Assembly: GCF_040371945.1 (NCBI RefSeq)
Contig: NZ_BAABWS010000001.1
Coordinates: forward strand, 1,116,001 to 1,180,000
From: Litorivita sp040371945
Lineage (GTDB): Bacteria > Pseudomonadota > Alphaproteobacteria > Rhodobacterales > Rhodobacteraceae
Length of the DNA: 64,000 nt
Direction of reading: 5' to 3'
In this document: positions 32,053 through 39,550 of the stretch, in pieces
Position numbering within the stretch: the first letter of the stretch is position 1
Layout of the letters: every line of letters begins with the position of its first letter
The notes under the pieces: generated by a model
The model's database searches: none
What the model was told of the DNA's origin: nothing
What the model saw: the letters and a program-made list of their open reading frames with translations, nothing else
Translations under genes and position numbers: made by a program

Positions 32053-32065
32053 GCCGCATTGCGGC
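32053..32065 (+). promoter_or_regulatory. Shared EMCP motif upstream of ecm
   Basis: GCCGCATTGCGGC, a perfect 13-bp palindrome about 92 bases before the ecm ATG. It is the ecm version of the CTGCATTGCGGC motif found at ccr and mcl2. A second perfect inverted repeat GCAATA-A-TATTGC follows at 32108-32120. Confidence 0.55.
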
Positions 32066-32156
32066 GAATTGACGTAGACATGAAATTCCGGCTATCTAAT
32101 CGGTAACGCAATAATATTGCTCAACTGATTCATCCCTATGCCGCCGGAGGCCTGCC

Positions 32157-34133
32157 ATGACCGATGCACCCGAAGTGAAAAAAGACCGCCCTTGGCTGAT
32201 CCGGACCTATTCGGGTCACTCCACGGCCAAAGCCTCCAACGCGCTTTATCGTGGCAACCTCGCCAAGGGGCAAACCGGCCTGTCGGTGGCTTTCGATTTG
32301 CCCACCCAAACCGGATATGACAGCGATCACATCCTCAGCCGCGGCGAAGTCGGCAAGGTTGGCGTGCCGGTGTGCCATATCGGCGATATGCGCACCCTCT
32401 TCGACCAGATCCCTCTGGAGCAGATGAACACCTCGATGACCATCAACGCCACCGCGCCTTGGCTGCTCTCGCTTTATATCGCCGCCGCCGAAGAGCAAGG
32501 CGCCGATATCTCCAAGCTGCAAGGCACGGTGCAAAACGACATCATCAAGGAATACCTCAGCCGCGGCACCTATATCTTGCCGCCCAAACCCTCGCTCAAA
32601 CTGATCGCGGATGTGGCTGAATATTGCTATACCAACGTGCCCAAATGGAACCCGATGAACGTGTGCTCCTATCACCTGCAAGAGGCGGGCGCGACGCCGG
32701 AGCAAGAATTGTCCTTTGCCCTTGCCACCGCCATTGCGGTTCTCGACGAGCTGAAAGACAAAGTCCCCGCCGAAGATTTCCCCACCCTCGTGGGCCGGAT
32801 TTCCTTCTTTGTGAACGCGGGCATCCGTTTTGTGACCGAGATGTGCAAAATGCGCGCCTTTGTCGAATTGTGGGACGAGATCACCGCCGAGCGCTACGGC
32901 ATCACCGATCCGAAATTCCGCCGCTTCCGCTATGGCGTGCAGGTCAACAGCCTTGGCCTGACCGAGCAACAGCCCGAAAACAACGTCTACCGCATCCTGA
33001 TCGAGATGCTGGCCGTGACCTTGTCGAAAAACGCCCGCGCCCGCGCCGTGCAATTGCCCGCATGGAACGAGGCGCTCGGCCTGCCGCGCCCGTGGGATCA
33101 ACAATGGTCGATGCGGATGCAGCAGATCATGGCCTATGAAACCGACCTGCTCGAATATGAGGACCTGTTCGACGGCAACCCCGCCGTGGACGCCAAGGTC
33201 GCCGCGCTCAAGGAAGGGGCGCGCGCTGAATTGGCCAACCTCGACAGCATGGGCGGCGCGATCTCCTCGATCGAATATATGAAATCGCGCCTCGTCGAGA
33301 GCAACGCCGAGCGTTTGGGCCGTATCGAAAAGAACGAAACCATCGTGGTGGGCGTCAACAAATGGCAACAGGGCGAGCCTTCGCCGCTGATGACCGGCGA
33401 TGGCGGCATTATGGTCGTCGATCCGGCCGTCGAGAACGAACAGATCAGCCGTTTGAACGAGTGGCGCGCCGCGCGTGACAGCGATGCGGTGGAAAAAGCC
33501 CTTGCCGATCTGCGCGCTGCTGCGGCGGCGGGCGACAACGTCATGGGTCCGTCGATCGCGGCGGCCAAGGCGGGGGTCACCACCGGCGAATGGGCCGCGC
33601 AAATGCGCAGCGTCTTTGGCGAATACCGCGGCCCGACCGGCGTGTCGGGATCGGTGTCGAACAAGACCGAAGGCCTTGATGACATCCGCGATGCGGTCAA
33701 CACCGTCTCGGACAAATTGGGCCGCCGCCTCAAGTTCCTCGTCGGCAAACCCGGCCTTGACGGGCATTCCAACGGCGCCGAGCAAATCGCCTTCCGCGCC
33801 CGTGATTGCGGCATGGATATCGATTACGAGGGCATCCGCCTGACGCCCGAGCAATTGGTCGAGGCCGCGCAAAACGGCGAGGCCCATGTTGTCGGCCTGT
33901 CGATCCTGTCCGGCTCGCATATCCCGCTGGTCGAGGACATGATGGAGCGGATGCGCGCGGCAGGCTTGACGCATATCCCCGTTGTCGTCGGCGGCATCAT
34001 CCCCGATGACGATGCCAAACGTTTGCTCGCCATGGGTGTGGCCAAGGTCTATACCCCCAAGGATTTCGAGCTCAACACCATCATGATGGACATCGTCACG
34101 CTGGTGGACCCGCAATCGGTCGCCGCCGAATAA
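32157..34133 (+). CDS. ecm: Ethylmalonyl-CoA mutase (coenzyme B12-dependent)
   Basis: A 658-residue MeaA-type mutase that converts (2R)-ethylmalonyl-CoA to (2S)-methylsuccinyl-CoA. The barrel domain starts RPWLIRTYSGHSTAKASNAL and has the substrate segment SVAFDLPTQTGYDSD. The C-terminal cobalamin domain (about 525-655) carries the base-off DxHxxG motif in LDGHSNGAEQ, then SILSGSHIPLV and VVVGGIIPDDDA. Its length and the RTYSGHSTA start distinguish it from methylmalonyl-CoA mutase (over 700 residues). The promoter region has two palindromes including the shared EMCP motif, and a strong terminator follows at 34157. Confidence 0.96.
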   Translation: MTDAPEVKKDRPWLIRTYSGHSTAKASNALYRGNLAKGQTGLSVAFDLPTQTGYDSDHILSRGEVGKVGVPVCHIGDMRTLFDQIPLEQMNTSMTINATAPWLLSLYIAAAEEQGADISKLQGTVQNDIIKEYLSRGTYILPPKPSLKLIADVAEYCYTNVPKWNPMNVCSYHLQEAGATPEQELSFALATAIAVLDELKDKVPAEDFPTLVGRISFFVNAGIRFVTEMCKMRAFVELWDEITAERYGITDPKFRRFRYGVQVNSLGLTEQQPENNVYRILIEMLAVTLSKNARARAVQLPAWNEALGLPRPWDQQWSMRMQQIMAYETDLLEYEDLFDGNPAVDAKVAALKEGARAELANLDSMGGAISSIEYMKSRLVESNAERLGRIEKNETIVVGVNKWQQGEPSPLMTGDGGIMVVDPAVENEQISRLNEWRAARDSDAVEKALADLRAAAAAGDNVMGPSIAAAKAGVTTGEWAAQMRSVFGEYRGPTGVSGSVSNKTEGLDDIRDAVNTVSDKLGRRLKFLVGKPGLDGHSNGAEQIAFRARDCGMDIDYEGIRLTPEQLVEAAQNGEAHVVGLSILSGSHIPLVEDMMERMRAAGLTHIPVVVGGIIPDDDAKRLLAMGVAKVYTPKDFELNTIMMDIVTLVDPQSVAAE

Positions 34134-34156
34134 GAGACATCACGAAATTTGAAAAC

Positions 34157-34190
34157 GGCCCGCCCGACAATCGTCGCGGCGGGCCTTTTC
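34157..34190 (+). terminator. Rho-independent terminator of ecm
   Basis: A perfect 8-bp stem (GGCCCGCC at 34157-34164 with 34178-34185, 13-nt loop) followed by TTTTC, 24 bases after the stop. Confidence 0.8.
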
Positions 34191-34241
34191 TATTGCGCCG
34201 CGCGCGCATAGGCTTGCGCAAAACACAGACCGGAGCCGCCC

Positions 34242-34682
34242 ATGCCCCTCGAAATCCGCCCCCTCATGCAAGCCGACAAAGCCGAATGGCACCGCCTTTG
34301 GACCGCCTATCTGACCTTTTACGAAAGCACCCTGCCCGAGGAGGTCAGCAACACCACCTTCGAGCGGCTCCTGTCTGCCGATCACCCCGACCAAAACGCG
34401 CGGCTTGCGCTGCTGGACGGGCGCGCGGTGGGCCTCGTCCACTACATCTATCATGCGCACAACTGGAAGCGCGAGCGCGTGTGCTATCTGCAAGACCTCT
34501 ATGCCGATCCGGATGTGCGCGGCCAAGGCATCGGGCGCGCGCTGATCGAGGCTGTTTATGCCGAGGCCGATGCCAATGGCACGCCCTCGGTCTATTGGAT
34601 GACCCAAGAGTTCAATGCCACGGCACGCAAGCTCTATGACCGCATCGCCACGCTGACGCCCTTTATCAAATACCAACGCTAA
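34242..34682 (+). CDS. GNAT family N-acetyltransferase
   Basis: A 146-residue GNAT protein. It starts MPLEIRPLMQADKAEWHRLW, with the typical N-terminal strand. The acetyl-CoA loop is DPDVRGQGIGRALIEAVYAE near residues 87-106, and the C-terminus ends NATARKLYDRIATLTPFIKY. This layout is common in small-molecule or protein acetyltransferases of unknown substrate. It lies 21 bases upstream of deoD and may be co-transcribed with it. A GAGCCGCC stretch precedes the ATG. Confidence 0.88.
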   Translation: MPLEIRPLMQADKAEWHRLWTAYLTFYESTLPEEVSNTTFERLLSADHPDQNARLALLDGRAVGLVHYIYHAHNWKRERVCYLQDLYADPDVRGQGIGRALIEAVYAEADANGTPSVYWMTQEFNATARKLYDRIATLTPFIKYQR

Positions 34683-34703
34683 TCCATTCGCGAGGAGAGC
34701 CCT

Positions 34704-35408
34704 ATGACCATCCATATCGGAGCCGAAAAAGGCCAGATCGCCGAAACCGTCCTCATGCCCGGTGATCCCTACCGTGCCAAATGGGCGGCGCAGACGTTTT
34801 TGGAAGGGGCCGAATTGGTCAATGAAACCCGCGGGATGCTCGGCTATACCGGCACATGGAACGGCCACCGCGTCACCATCCAAGGCTCGGGCATGGGGAT
34901 GCCATCCCTGTCGATCTACGCCAATGAATTGATCCGCGATTACGGCGCGAAAACCTTGATCCGCATCGGCTCCTGCGGTGCGATGCAACATGCGGTCAAG
35001 GTGCGCGACATCATCCTCGCCATGACGGCCAGCACGCTTTCGACCCCGTCGAGCGGCATTTTCAAGGAACTCAATTTCGCGCCCTGCTGCGATTTTGGCC
35101 TTTTGTCCGCCGCCGCCGAGGCCGCCAAATCGGTGGATGTCGCAACCCATGTCGGCGGCATCTATTCGTCGGATGTGTTCTACGACGAGCGCCCCGACCT
35201 GACCGAGCAAATGACCCGCCACGGCATTCTGGGCGTCGAAATGGAAGCGGCCGAGCTTTACAATCTCGCTCTGCGCCACGGCGTGCGCGCCTTGGCGGTC
35301 CTGACGGTTTCCGACCATCTTTTGACGCAAGACGCCCTACCCTCGGCGGAGCGCGAGCGCAGTTTTGGCGATATGGTCGACATCGCGCTGAAGGCCGCCT
35401 TCGCCTGA
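34704..35408 (+). CDS. deoD: Purine-nucleoside phosphorylase DeoD-type
   Basis: A 234-residue hexameric PNP that cleaves purine (deoxy)nucleosides with phosphate to base and (deoxy)ribose 1-phosphate. It has the family start MTIHIGAEKGQIAETVLMPG, GSGMGMPSLSIYANEL, the phosphate-site IRIGSCGAM, and GVEMEAAELYNLA with the ribose-contacting Glu. The length matches DeoD (about 235). GAGGAGAG precedes the ATG. It may work with the BMP-type nucleoside transporter encoded at 18-24 kb (inference). Confidence 0.95.
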   Translation: MTIHIGAEKGQIAETVLMPGDPYRAKWAAQTFLEGAELVNETRGMLGYTGTWNGHRVTIQGSGMGMPSLSIYANELIRDYGAKTLIRIGSCGAMQHAVKVRDIILAMTASTLSTPSSGIFKELNFAPCCDFGLLSAAAEAAKSVDVATHVGGIYSSDVFYDERPDLTEQMTRHGILGVEMEAAELYNLALRHGVRALAVLTVSDHLLTQDALPSAERERSFGDMVDIALKAAFA

Positions 35409-35466
35409 CACTTGAATATCGGCGCGGGCCAAGGCACTGTGACCTTAGGTCATGATTGAGGTGCCG

Positions 35467-35931
35467 ATGCCGTTTTGCCGGTCGTTCCTATCCGCTTTGC
35501 TTTTTGCCGCCGCGCCGCTTTGCGCCGCCGCACAAGAGGCGTGGCCCGATCTGGATGCGGTGCTTTTCCCGCAGCTTGCCCAAGGCTCCGGCGTGGTCGA
35601 AGCATCGTTCTTTTTGCCCGACCGCCCCGCGCCGCATCAGGCGCGCGAAGCCTTGGCGATTGTCTATGAGTGGATCCAAGGATCGGCGGGCAACACCAGC
35701 ATCGCCGTCGCCTATTACACATTGGACCACCCGCCGCTGCAATTCACCTTTCACGGCTTGATCTCTGATCTTTATGGTCATAATCCGCGCGACCCGCTGT
35801 TTTTGCCCGACCGGATCGAGGTGACGCTGACCACGCTCAAAACCGGCGAGCCGCGCTGTTGCCCGACCGGCGAGACCCGCTATGCCATTGACCGCGCGCG
35901 CCTTAAGGCGCGGGTGCTCTGGACCCGATAG
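35467..35931 (+). CDS. Hypothetical exported protein
   Basis: Not recognised. A 154-residue protein with a cleavable signal peptide (MPFCRSFLSALLFAAAPLCA, then AAQEAW) and a periplasmic body without membrane segments. GEPRCCPTGETRYAID near the C-terminus contains an adjacent Cys-Cys pair, also seen in some LppP/LprE-type proteins (weak resemblance). A perfect 13-bp palindrome TGACCT-T-AGGTCA at 35440-35452 lies just upstream. An in-frame ATG at 35452 would place five extra residues before the signal peptide. It lies between deoD and an aldo/keto reductase gene on the same strand. Confidence 0.7.
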   Translation: MPFCRSFLSALLFAAAPLCAAAQEAWPDLDAVLFPQLAQGSGVVEASFFLPDRPAPHQAREALAIVYEWIQGSAGNTSIAVAYYTLDHPPLQFTFHGLISDLYGHNPRDPLFLPDRIEVTLTTLKTGEPRCCPTGETRYAIDRARLKARVLWTR

Positions 35932-35975
35932 GGCGCAATTCGCCGCGCCAGCCCCATCAACACAAGGATATCTTC

Positions 35976-36965
35976 ATGCCCCTTCCCAAACGACAACTTG
36001 GTGCCGATGGCCCGATGGTTTCGGCCATCGGCCTTGGCTGTATGAGTTTCGCCGGTTTCTTCGGTGCCACCGAAGACGAAACCTCGATGGACTGCCTCGC
36101 CGCCGCCGATGCGGCGGGGATCGATTTTTGGGACACCTCCAATATCTACGGGCTGGGCCGTTCGGAGAATGTGATCGGGTCCTATCTGCGCCAGACCGGT
36201 GCCAAGGTGACGCTGGCCACCAAAGGCGGCATCATCGTGCGCCCCGAGCGCCGGATCGACAATACCGAAGACCACCTGCGCGCCGAATTGGAGGGCAGTT
36301 TGCAAAAGCTGGGGCGTGACAAGGTCGAGCTTTACTATATCCACCGCCGCGACCCGCGCATCGCGATCGAAGAGGTGGTCGAAACCTTGATGAAGTTCAA
36401 AGCCGAAGGCATGATCGACGCCTATGGCCTCTCGGAAGTGTGCCCCGCCACCTTGCGCCGCGCCCATGCGGTGGCGCCCTGCGCGGCGGTGCAAAACGAA
36501 TATTCGCTTTGGACCCGCTTGCCGGAACTGGGCCTGATCGAGACCTGCGCCGAATTGGGCACGGCGTTTATCCCCTTCTCGCCCTTGGCGCGCGGGATGT
36601 TCGGCGAGACCTCGGTCGACCCGGCGCAGATGGGCAAACACGACTGGCGCGCCGTCTCGCCGCGCTTCATGGAGCCGAACTACGCCTATAACCTGGAGAA
36701 AATCGACGGGTTCCGCGCATTTTGCCGCGCCAAAGGATGGACCACCTCGGCGGCGGCTCTGGCGTGGGTGCTCGACAAGGGCGATCATCTCATCCCCATC
36801 CCCGGCACGCGCAGGGCGGCGCATTTGAACGAATGGCTCGGCGCGGCCGAGATCTCCTTCTCGCAAGAGGACCGCGCCGAGATCGCGCGGCTCTTGCCCG
36901 CCGGATTTGCCGCAGGGGATCGCTATTCGGACAGTCAGATGATGGGCGTCGAGCGCTACTGCTAG
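35976..36965 (+). CDS. Aldo/keto reductase
   Basis: A 329-residue AKR of the type represented by YghZ/AKR11-like proteins. It has ISAIGLGCMSFAGFFG-like N-terminal elements (VSAIGLGCMSFAGFFG). The catalytic aspartate and tyrosine are in DTSNIYGLGRSE, the lysine in LATKGGI, and the histidine in YYIHRRDP. IPIPGTRRAAHLNEWLGA near residues 270-287 is the NADPH-binding stretch. It reduces aldehydes or ketones with NADPH in the cytosol; the substrate is unknown. Its stop is 3 bases from that of the opposing DUF1989 gene. Confidence 0.92.
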   Translation: MPLPKRQLGADGPMVSAIGLGCMSFAGFFGATEDETSMDCLAAADAAGIDFWDTSNIYGLGRSENVIGSYLRQTGAKVTLATKGGIIVRPERRIDNTEDHLRAELEGSLQKLGRDKVELYYIHRRDPRIAIEEVVETLMKFKAEGMIDAYGLSEVCPATLRRAHAVAPCAAVQNEYSLWTRLPELGLIETCAELGTAFIPFSPLARGMFGETSVDPAQMGKHDWRAVSPRFMEPNYAYNLEKIDGFRAFCRAKGWTTSAAALAWVLDKGDHLIPIPGTRRAAHLNEWLGAAEISFSQEDRAEIARLLPAGFAAGDRYSDSQMMGVERYC

Positions 36966-36968
36966 CCC

Positions 36969-37820
36969 CTAAAACCCGTGGCCGCCGCCATAGCCGTTGA
37001 CCGGCGGCGGCGTCCAATCGCCCAAGGCCCCTGCGCGCGGCGTAAAGACCTCGACCCGCATCGGATAGCATTGCGCCGCGTCCGAGCTATGCTCGGCGCT
37101 GCAATCGCCACCAGGACAGGCGGAGAGCGCGCCAAGCAGGTCGATCTCGGCGAAAAACTCGATGAAATCACCCTGCCGCGCGGGCGAGGCCTTCATGAAA
37201 TACTGCCCCGTCTCGCGCGTGAAGCCCGTGCACATAAAGACGTTGAGCACATCATGCACATGCGCCTCGGCCTCTTGCGCCGTCAGCCCTTCGGCCTGCG
37301 CCAGCGCGCGGATCAGGTTGCTGTGGCAACAATGGTGATAGTCCTGCCCGCTGAGCAAATGATGGGTATAGGGATCGCAGCGCGTGCCGATCACGTCATG
37401 CACCGCGCCGCCATAGGCGTCGATGCCATACCAATCGAGGCTGTCGGCGATCACCGTCGCCATCGGGCGCAAATAGGGGTGGCACGACCACATCCGATCA
37501 CCCACCGACAGATGGGTGCCATGTAAGGCGCGGGTCTTGCCCGAATAGAACCGCTCGTCCAAACGCTCCGCATTCCACAGGTTCAAATCGCCGACCTGCG
37601 ACCCTTCGGGCAGGGATATGCGAAAAAACGATCCCGCCGCGACGCGAAACGCCGCTGCCTCGCGGGGCGGCACGGTGACCTGTGCGCTACGCATCGCGCC
37701 GCGGCGCGCGGCCATGAGGCGCGGCAGATCGGGGCGCGGCAGGCTGTCGGTGGGATAGCAAATCACCGGCGCGATGGCGCGGCGGGCGGCGGCGTCTTTG
37801 GGGGAGCGGGGCTGTGTCAT
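36969..37820 (-). CDS. Urea carboxylase-associated family protein (DUF1989)
   Basis: A 283-residue DUF1989 protein. Family signatures include GDLNLWNAERLDERFYSGKTR-like text (seen here as VGDLNLWNAERLDERFYSGK), WSCHPYLRPMATVIAD, and the Cys/His-rich HDVIGTRCDPYTHHLLSG and HHCCHSNLIRAL, suggesting metal binding. Homologues accompany urea carboxylase or aminomethyltransferase genes, but none is nearby, so the function is open. The N-terminal fifty residues look less conserved, and a downstream start is possible. It converges on the AKR gene. Confidence 0.85.
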   Translation of the reverse strand: MTQPRSPKDAAARRAIAPVICYPTDSLPRPDLPRLMAARRGAMRSAQVTVPPREAAAFRVAAGSFFRISLPEGSQVGDLNLWNAERLDERFYSGKTRALHGTHLSVGDRMWSCHPYLRPMATVIADSLDWYGIDAYGGAVHDVIGTRCDPYTHHLLSGQDYHHCCHSNLIRALAQAEGLTAQEAEAHVHDVLNVFMCTGFTRETGQYFMKASPARQGDFIEFFAEIDLLGALSACPGGDCSAEHSSDAAQCYPMRVEVFTPRAGALGDWTPPPVNGYGGGHGF

Positions 37821-37905
37821 GCGCCCACCTCACAAGAAAAGAGGCGAAAGGGAAAGCCCTCTCGCCTCAAATCCGGTGATTTATCGTCCCGCGCTTCTGC
37901 CGCCG

Positions 37906-38073
37906 TCAGGCCGCGTGGCCGAGCGGCAGATAATCGTCAGGCGCGGCGGGTTTCGCATCGGCGCGCGCCGCGAGCCAAGGCGCGGGCGTGAAATATTCAT
38001 AAGCGACATTGAGCGCATCAAGCGCGGCTTGCGCTTTGCGCAACTCAGCAGATGTGGGGTGTTTTTGTGCCAT
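37906..38073 (-). CDS. Small hypothetical protein with an EMCP-type upstream motif
   Basis: A 55-residue protein beginning MAQKHPTSAELRKAQAALDA, with an amphipathic helix and then FTPAPWLAARAD. The start at 38073 is preceded by GAGGCTCCCA. A longer in-frame version reaches 38208 but lacks a ribosome site. No function is known to me. It is listed because its upstream DNA carries CTGCGTTGCGGCAT at 38119-38132, one base from the motif at ccr, in the same orientation. It lies between DUF1989 and the end of the sdh operon, with its own upstream region after the sdh terminator. Confidence 0.6.
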   Translation of the reverse strand: MAQKHPTSAELRKAQAALDALNVAYEYFTPAPWLAARADAKPAAPDDYLPLGHAA

Positions 38074-38118
38074 TGGGAGCCTCATGGATGTTTGCGTGAC
38101 GCCCTCCCTGCGTCCATC

Positions 38119-38132
38119 ATGCCGCAACGCAG
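38119..38132 (-). promoter_or_regulatory. Shared EMCP-type motif upstream of the 55-aa gene
   Basis: Read toward the gene: CTGCGTTGCGGCAT, 46 bases before the ATG, one base from the ccr copy. Upstream AT-richer DNA has two TTGCGAAAA-type stretches (near 38153-38183). Confidence 0.55.
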
Positions 38133-38206
38133 CATCGCGCACATCCCCCAATTTTCGCAACCACGCCATGCGGTTTTCGCAAAGCTGACCTATGGGTCCA
38201 GAACGC

Positions 38207-38236
38207 AAAACGGGCGCCCCGCAAAAGAGGCGCCCG
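38207..38236 (-). terminator. Rho-independent terminator of the sdh operon
   Basis: A perfect 8-bp stem (CGGGCGCC at 38211-38218 with 38229-38236, 10-nt loop) 30 bases after the sdhB stop, read leftward into TTTTGCG. Confidence 0.75.
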
Positions 38237-38265
38237 CAGTGGTCTTTGATCGTTAGCCCGCCCGT

Positions 38266-39045
38266 TTAAACGGTGCGCTCGACCATCATTTTCTTGATCT
38301 CTGCGATGGCCTTGGCGGGGTTGAGGCCCTTGGGGCAGGTCTTGGCGCAGTTCATGATCGTGTGGCAGCGGTAGAGCTTGAACGGATCTTCCAATTCATC
38401 CAGACGCTCGCCCGTGGCCTCGTCGCGGCTGTCGATGATCCAGCGGTAAGCATGCAGCAAAGCCGCAGGCCCGAGGTAGCGATCGCCATTCCACCAATAG
38501 GAGGGGCAAGACGTCGAGCACGAGGCGCACATCACGCATTCATAAAGACCGTCAAGCTTCTTGCGGTCTTCGATCGACTGGCGCCATTCCTTGGCGGGAC
38601 GGTTGGTTTTCGTCTCCAGCCACGGCATGATCGAGGCGTGCTGCGCATAGAAATGGGTGAGATCAGGGATCAAATCCTTGACCACCGGCATATGCGGCAG
38701 CGGGTAGATTTTCACATCGCCCGAAATCTCGTCCATCCCGTAGATACAGGCCAGCGTGTTGATCCCGTCGATGTTCATCGCGCAAGAGCCACAGATGCCT
38801 TCGCGGCACGACCGGCGGAAGGTCAGCGTCGGGTCGATCTCGTTCTTGATCTTGATCAGCGCGTCCAGAACCATCGGGCCGCATTTGTCCATGTCGAGGA
38901 AATAGGTATCGACACGCGGGTTTTCCCCCGCGTCCGGATCAAAGCGGTAGATCGAGAATTTGCGCACATTCGTGGCACCCTCGGGCTTGGGCCATGTTTT
39001 ACCGGTTTTGATGCGGCTGTTCTTGGGTAGGGTCAGTTGGACCAT
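38266..39045 (-). CDS. sdhB: Succinate dehydrogenase iron-sulfur subunit
   Basis: A 259-residue complex II electron-transfer subunit. All three clusters are visible: [2Fe-2S] in CREGICGSCAMNIDG near residues 75-89, [4Fe-4S] in CVMCASCSTSCPSYWW near 165-180, and [3Fe-4S] in CHTIMNCAKTCPKGLNP near 225-241. It passes electrons from SdhA-bound FAD to quinone in SdhCD. It is the last gene of sdhC-sdhD-sdhA-lipoprotein-sdhB and is followed by a terminator. Confidence 0.97.
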   Translation of the reverse strand: MVQLTLPKNSRIKTGKTWPKPEGATNVRKFSIYRFDPDAGENPRVDTYFLDMDKCGPMVLDALIKIKNEIDPTLTFRRSCREGICGSCAMNIDGINTLACIYGMDEISGDVKIYPLPHMPVVKDLIPDLTHFYAQHASIMPWLETKTNRPAKEWRQSIEDRKKLDGLYECVMCASCSTSCPSYWWNGDRYLGPAALLHAYRWIIDSRDEATGERLDELEDPFKLYRCHTIMNCAKTCPKGLNPAKAIAEIKKMMVERTV

Positions 39046-39136
39046 GGGACGATCTCCTTGGCTAAGGCTAGGACATCTGCGCCCGAAGCGGGCGAAGAGC
39101 GAGAGTTTCGGTGCGGGGGGTCAAAGCCATCATGCC

Positions 39137-39550
39137 TCAATTCCCCGTGCAGTAAGAGACGCCGCCATACATGCCCGACATACCGCCCGGACAGGCGCTT
39201 TGGTCATAGACATTGAACGGTTTGCGGTGGCGCAAGATATCGGCAGAGGACGGGCGCGCTGCCGAAGCATTGCCCGCCGCATAGCGGTCCGAGGCGACCA
39301 TGCGTTGCGGCGCCTGCCCCGCCAAACGCCCCGAAATACAGGCATTGAGCAAAGCCGCGCCTTCGGGCGTGCCATCCTCGACCGGCGTGACGACAGGCAC
39401 GGCGGCCCCCGCCTCATAGGTATAGCTGCCCGGTGCGGCGACATCGAACATACACGAGGTCACAACATCGGGGCGCTTTTGCGAGGTGCAGGCCGCAAGA
39501 CCCGCCACCATCATCAACCCACCGGCGATTATGAACCCGCCGCGCCGCAT
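39137..39550 (-). CDS. Hypothetical lipoprotein embedded in the sdh operon
   Basis: Not recognised. A 137-residue predicted lipoprotein: the signal peptide MRRGGFIIAGGLMMVAGLAA ends in a lipobox LAAC. The mature part has further cysteines (SCMFDV, NACISG, QSACPG, SYCTGN) that could form two disulfides. Its ATG overlaps the sdhA stop by one base (TGATG), so it is translated with sdhA. Its own stop is 91 bases before sdhB. The position between sdhA and sdhB hints at a link to complex II or simply reliable expression; the sequence itself does not say. Confidence 0.75.
   Translation of the reverse strand: MRRGGFIIAGGLMMVAGLAACTSQKRPDVVTSCMFDVAAPGSYTYEAGAAVPVVTPVEDGTPEGAALLNACISGRLAGQAPQRMVASDRYAAGNASAARPSSADILRHRKPFNVYDQSACPGGMSGMYGGVSYCTGN

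Noticed and set aside
32136..34115. A 659-codon minus-strand frame opposite ecm
   Set aside because: A shadow of the high-GC ecm gene; no start context or recognisable domain, whereas ecm is unambiguous.
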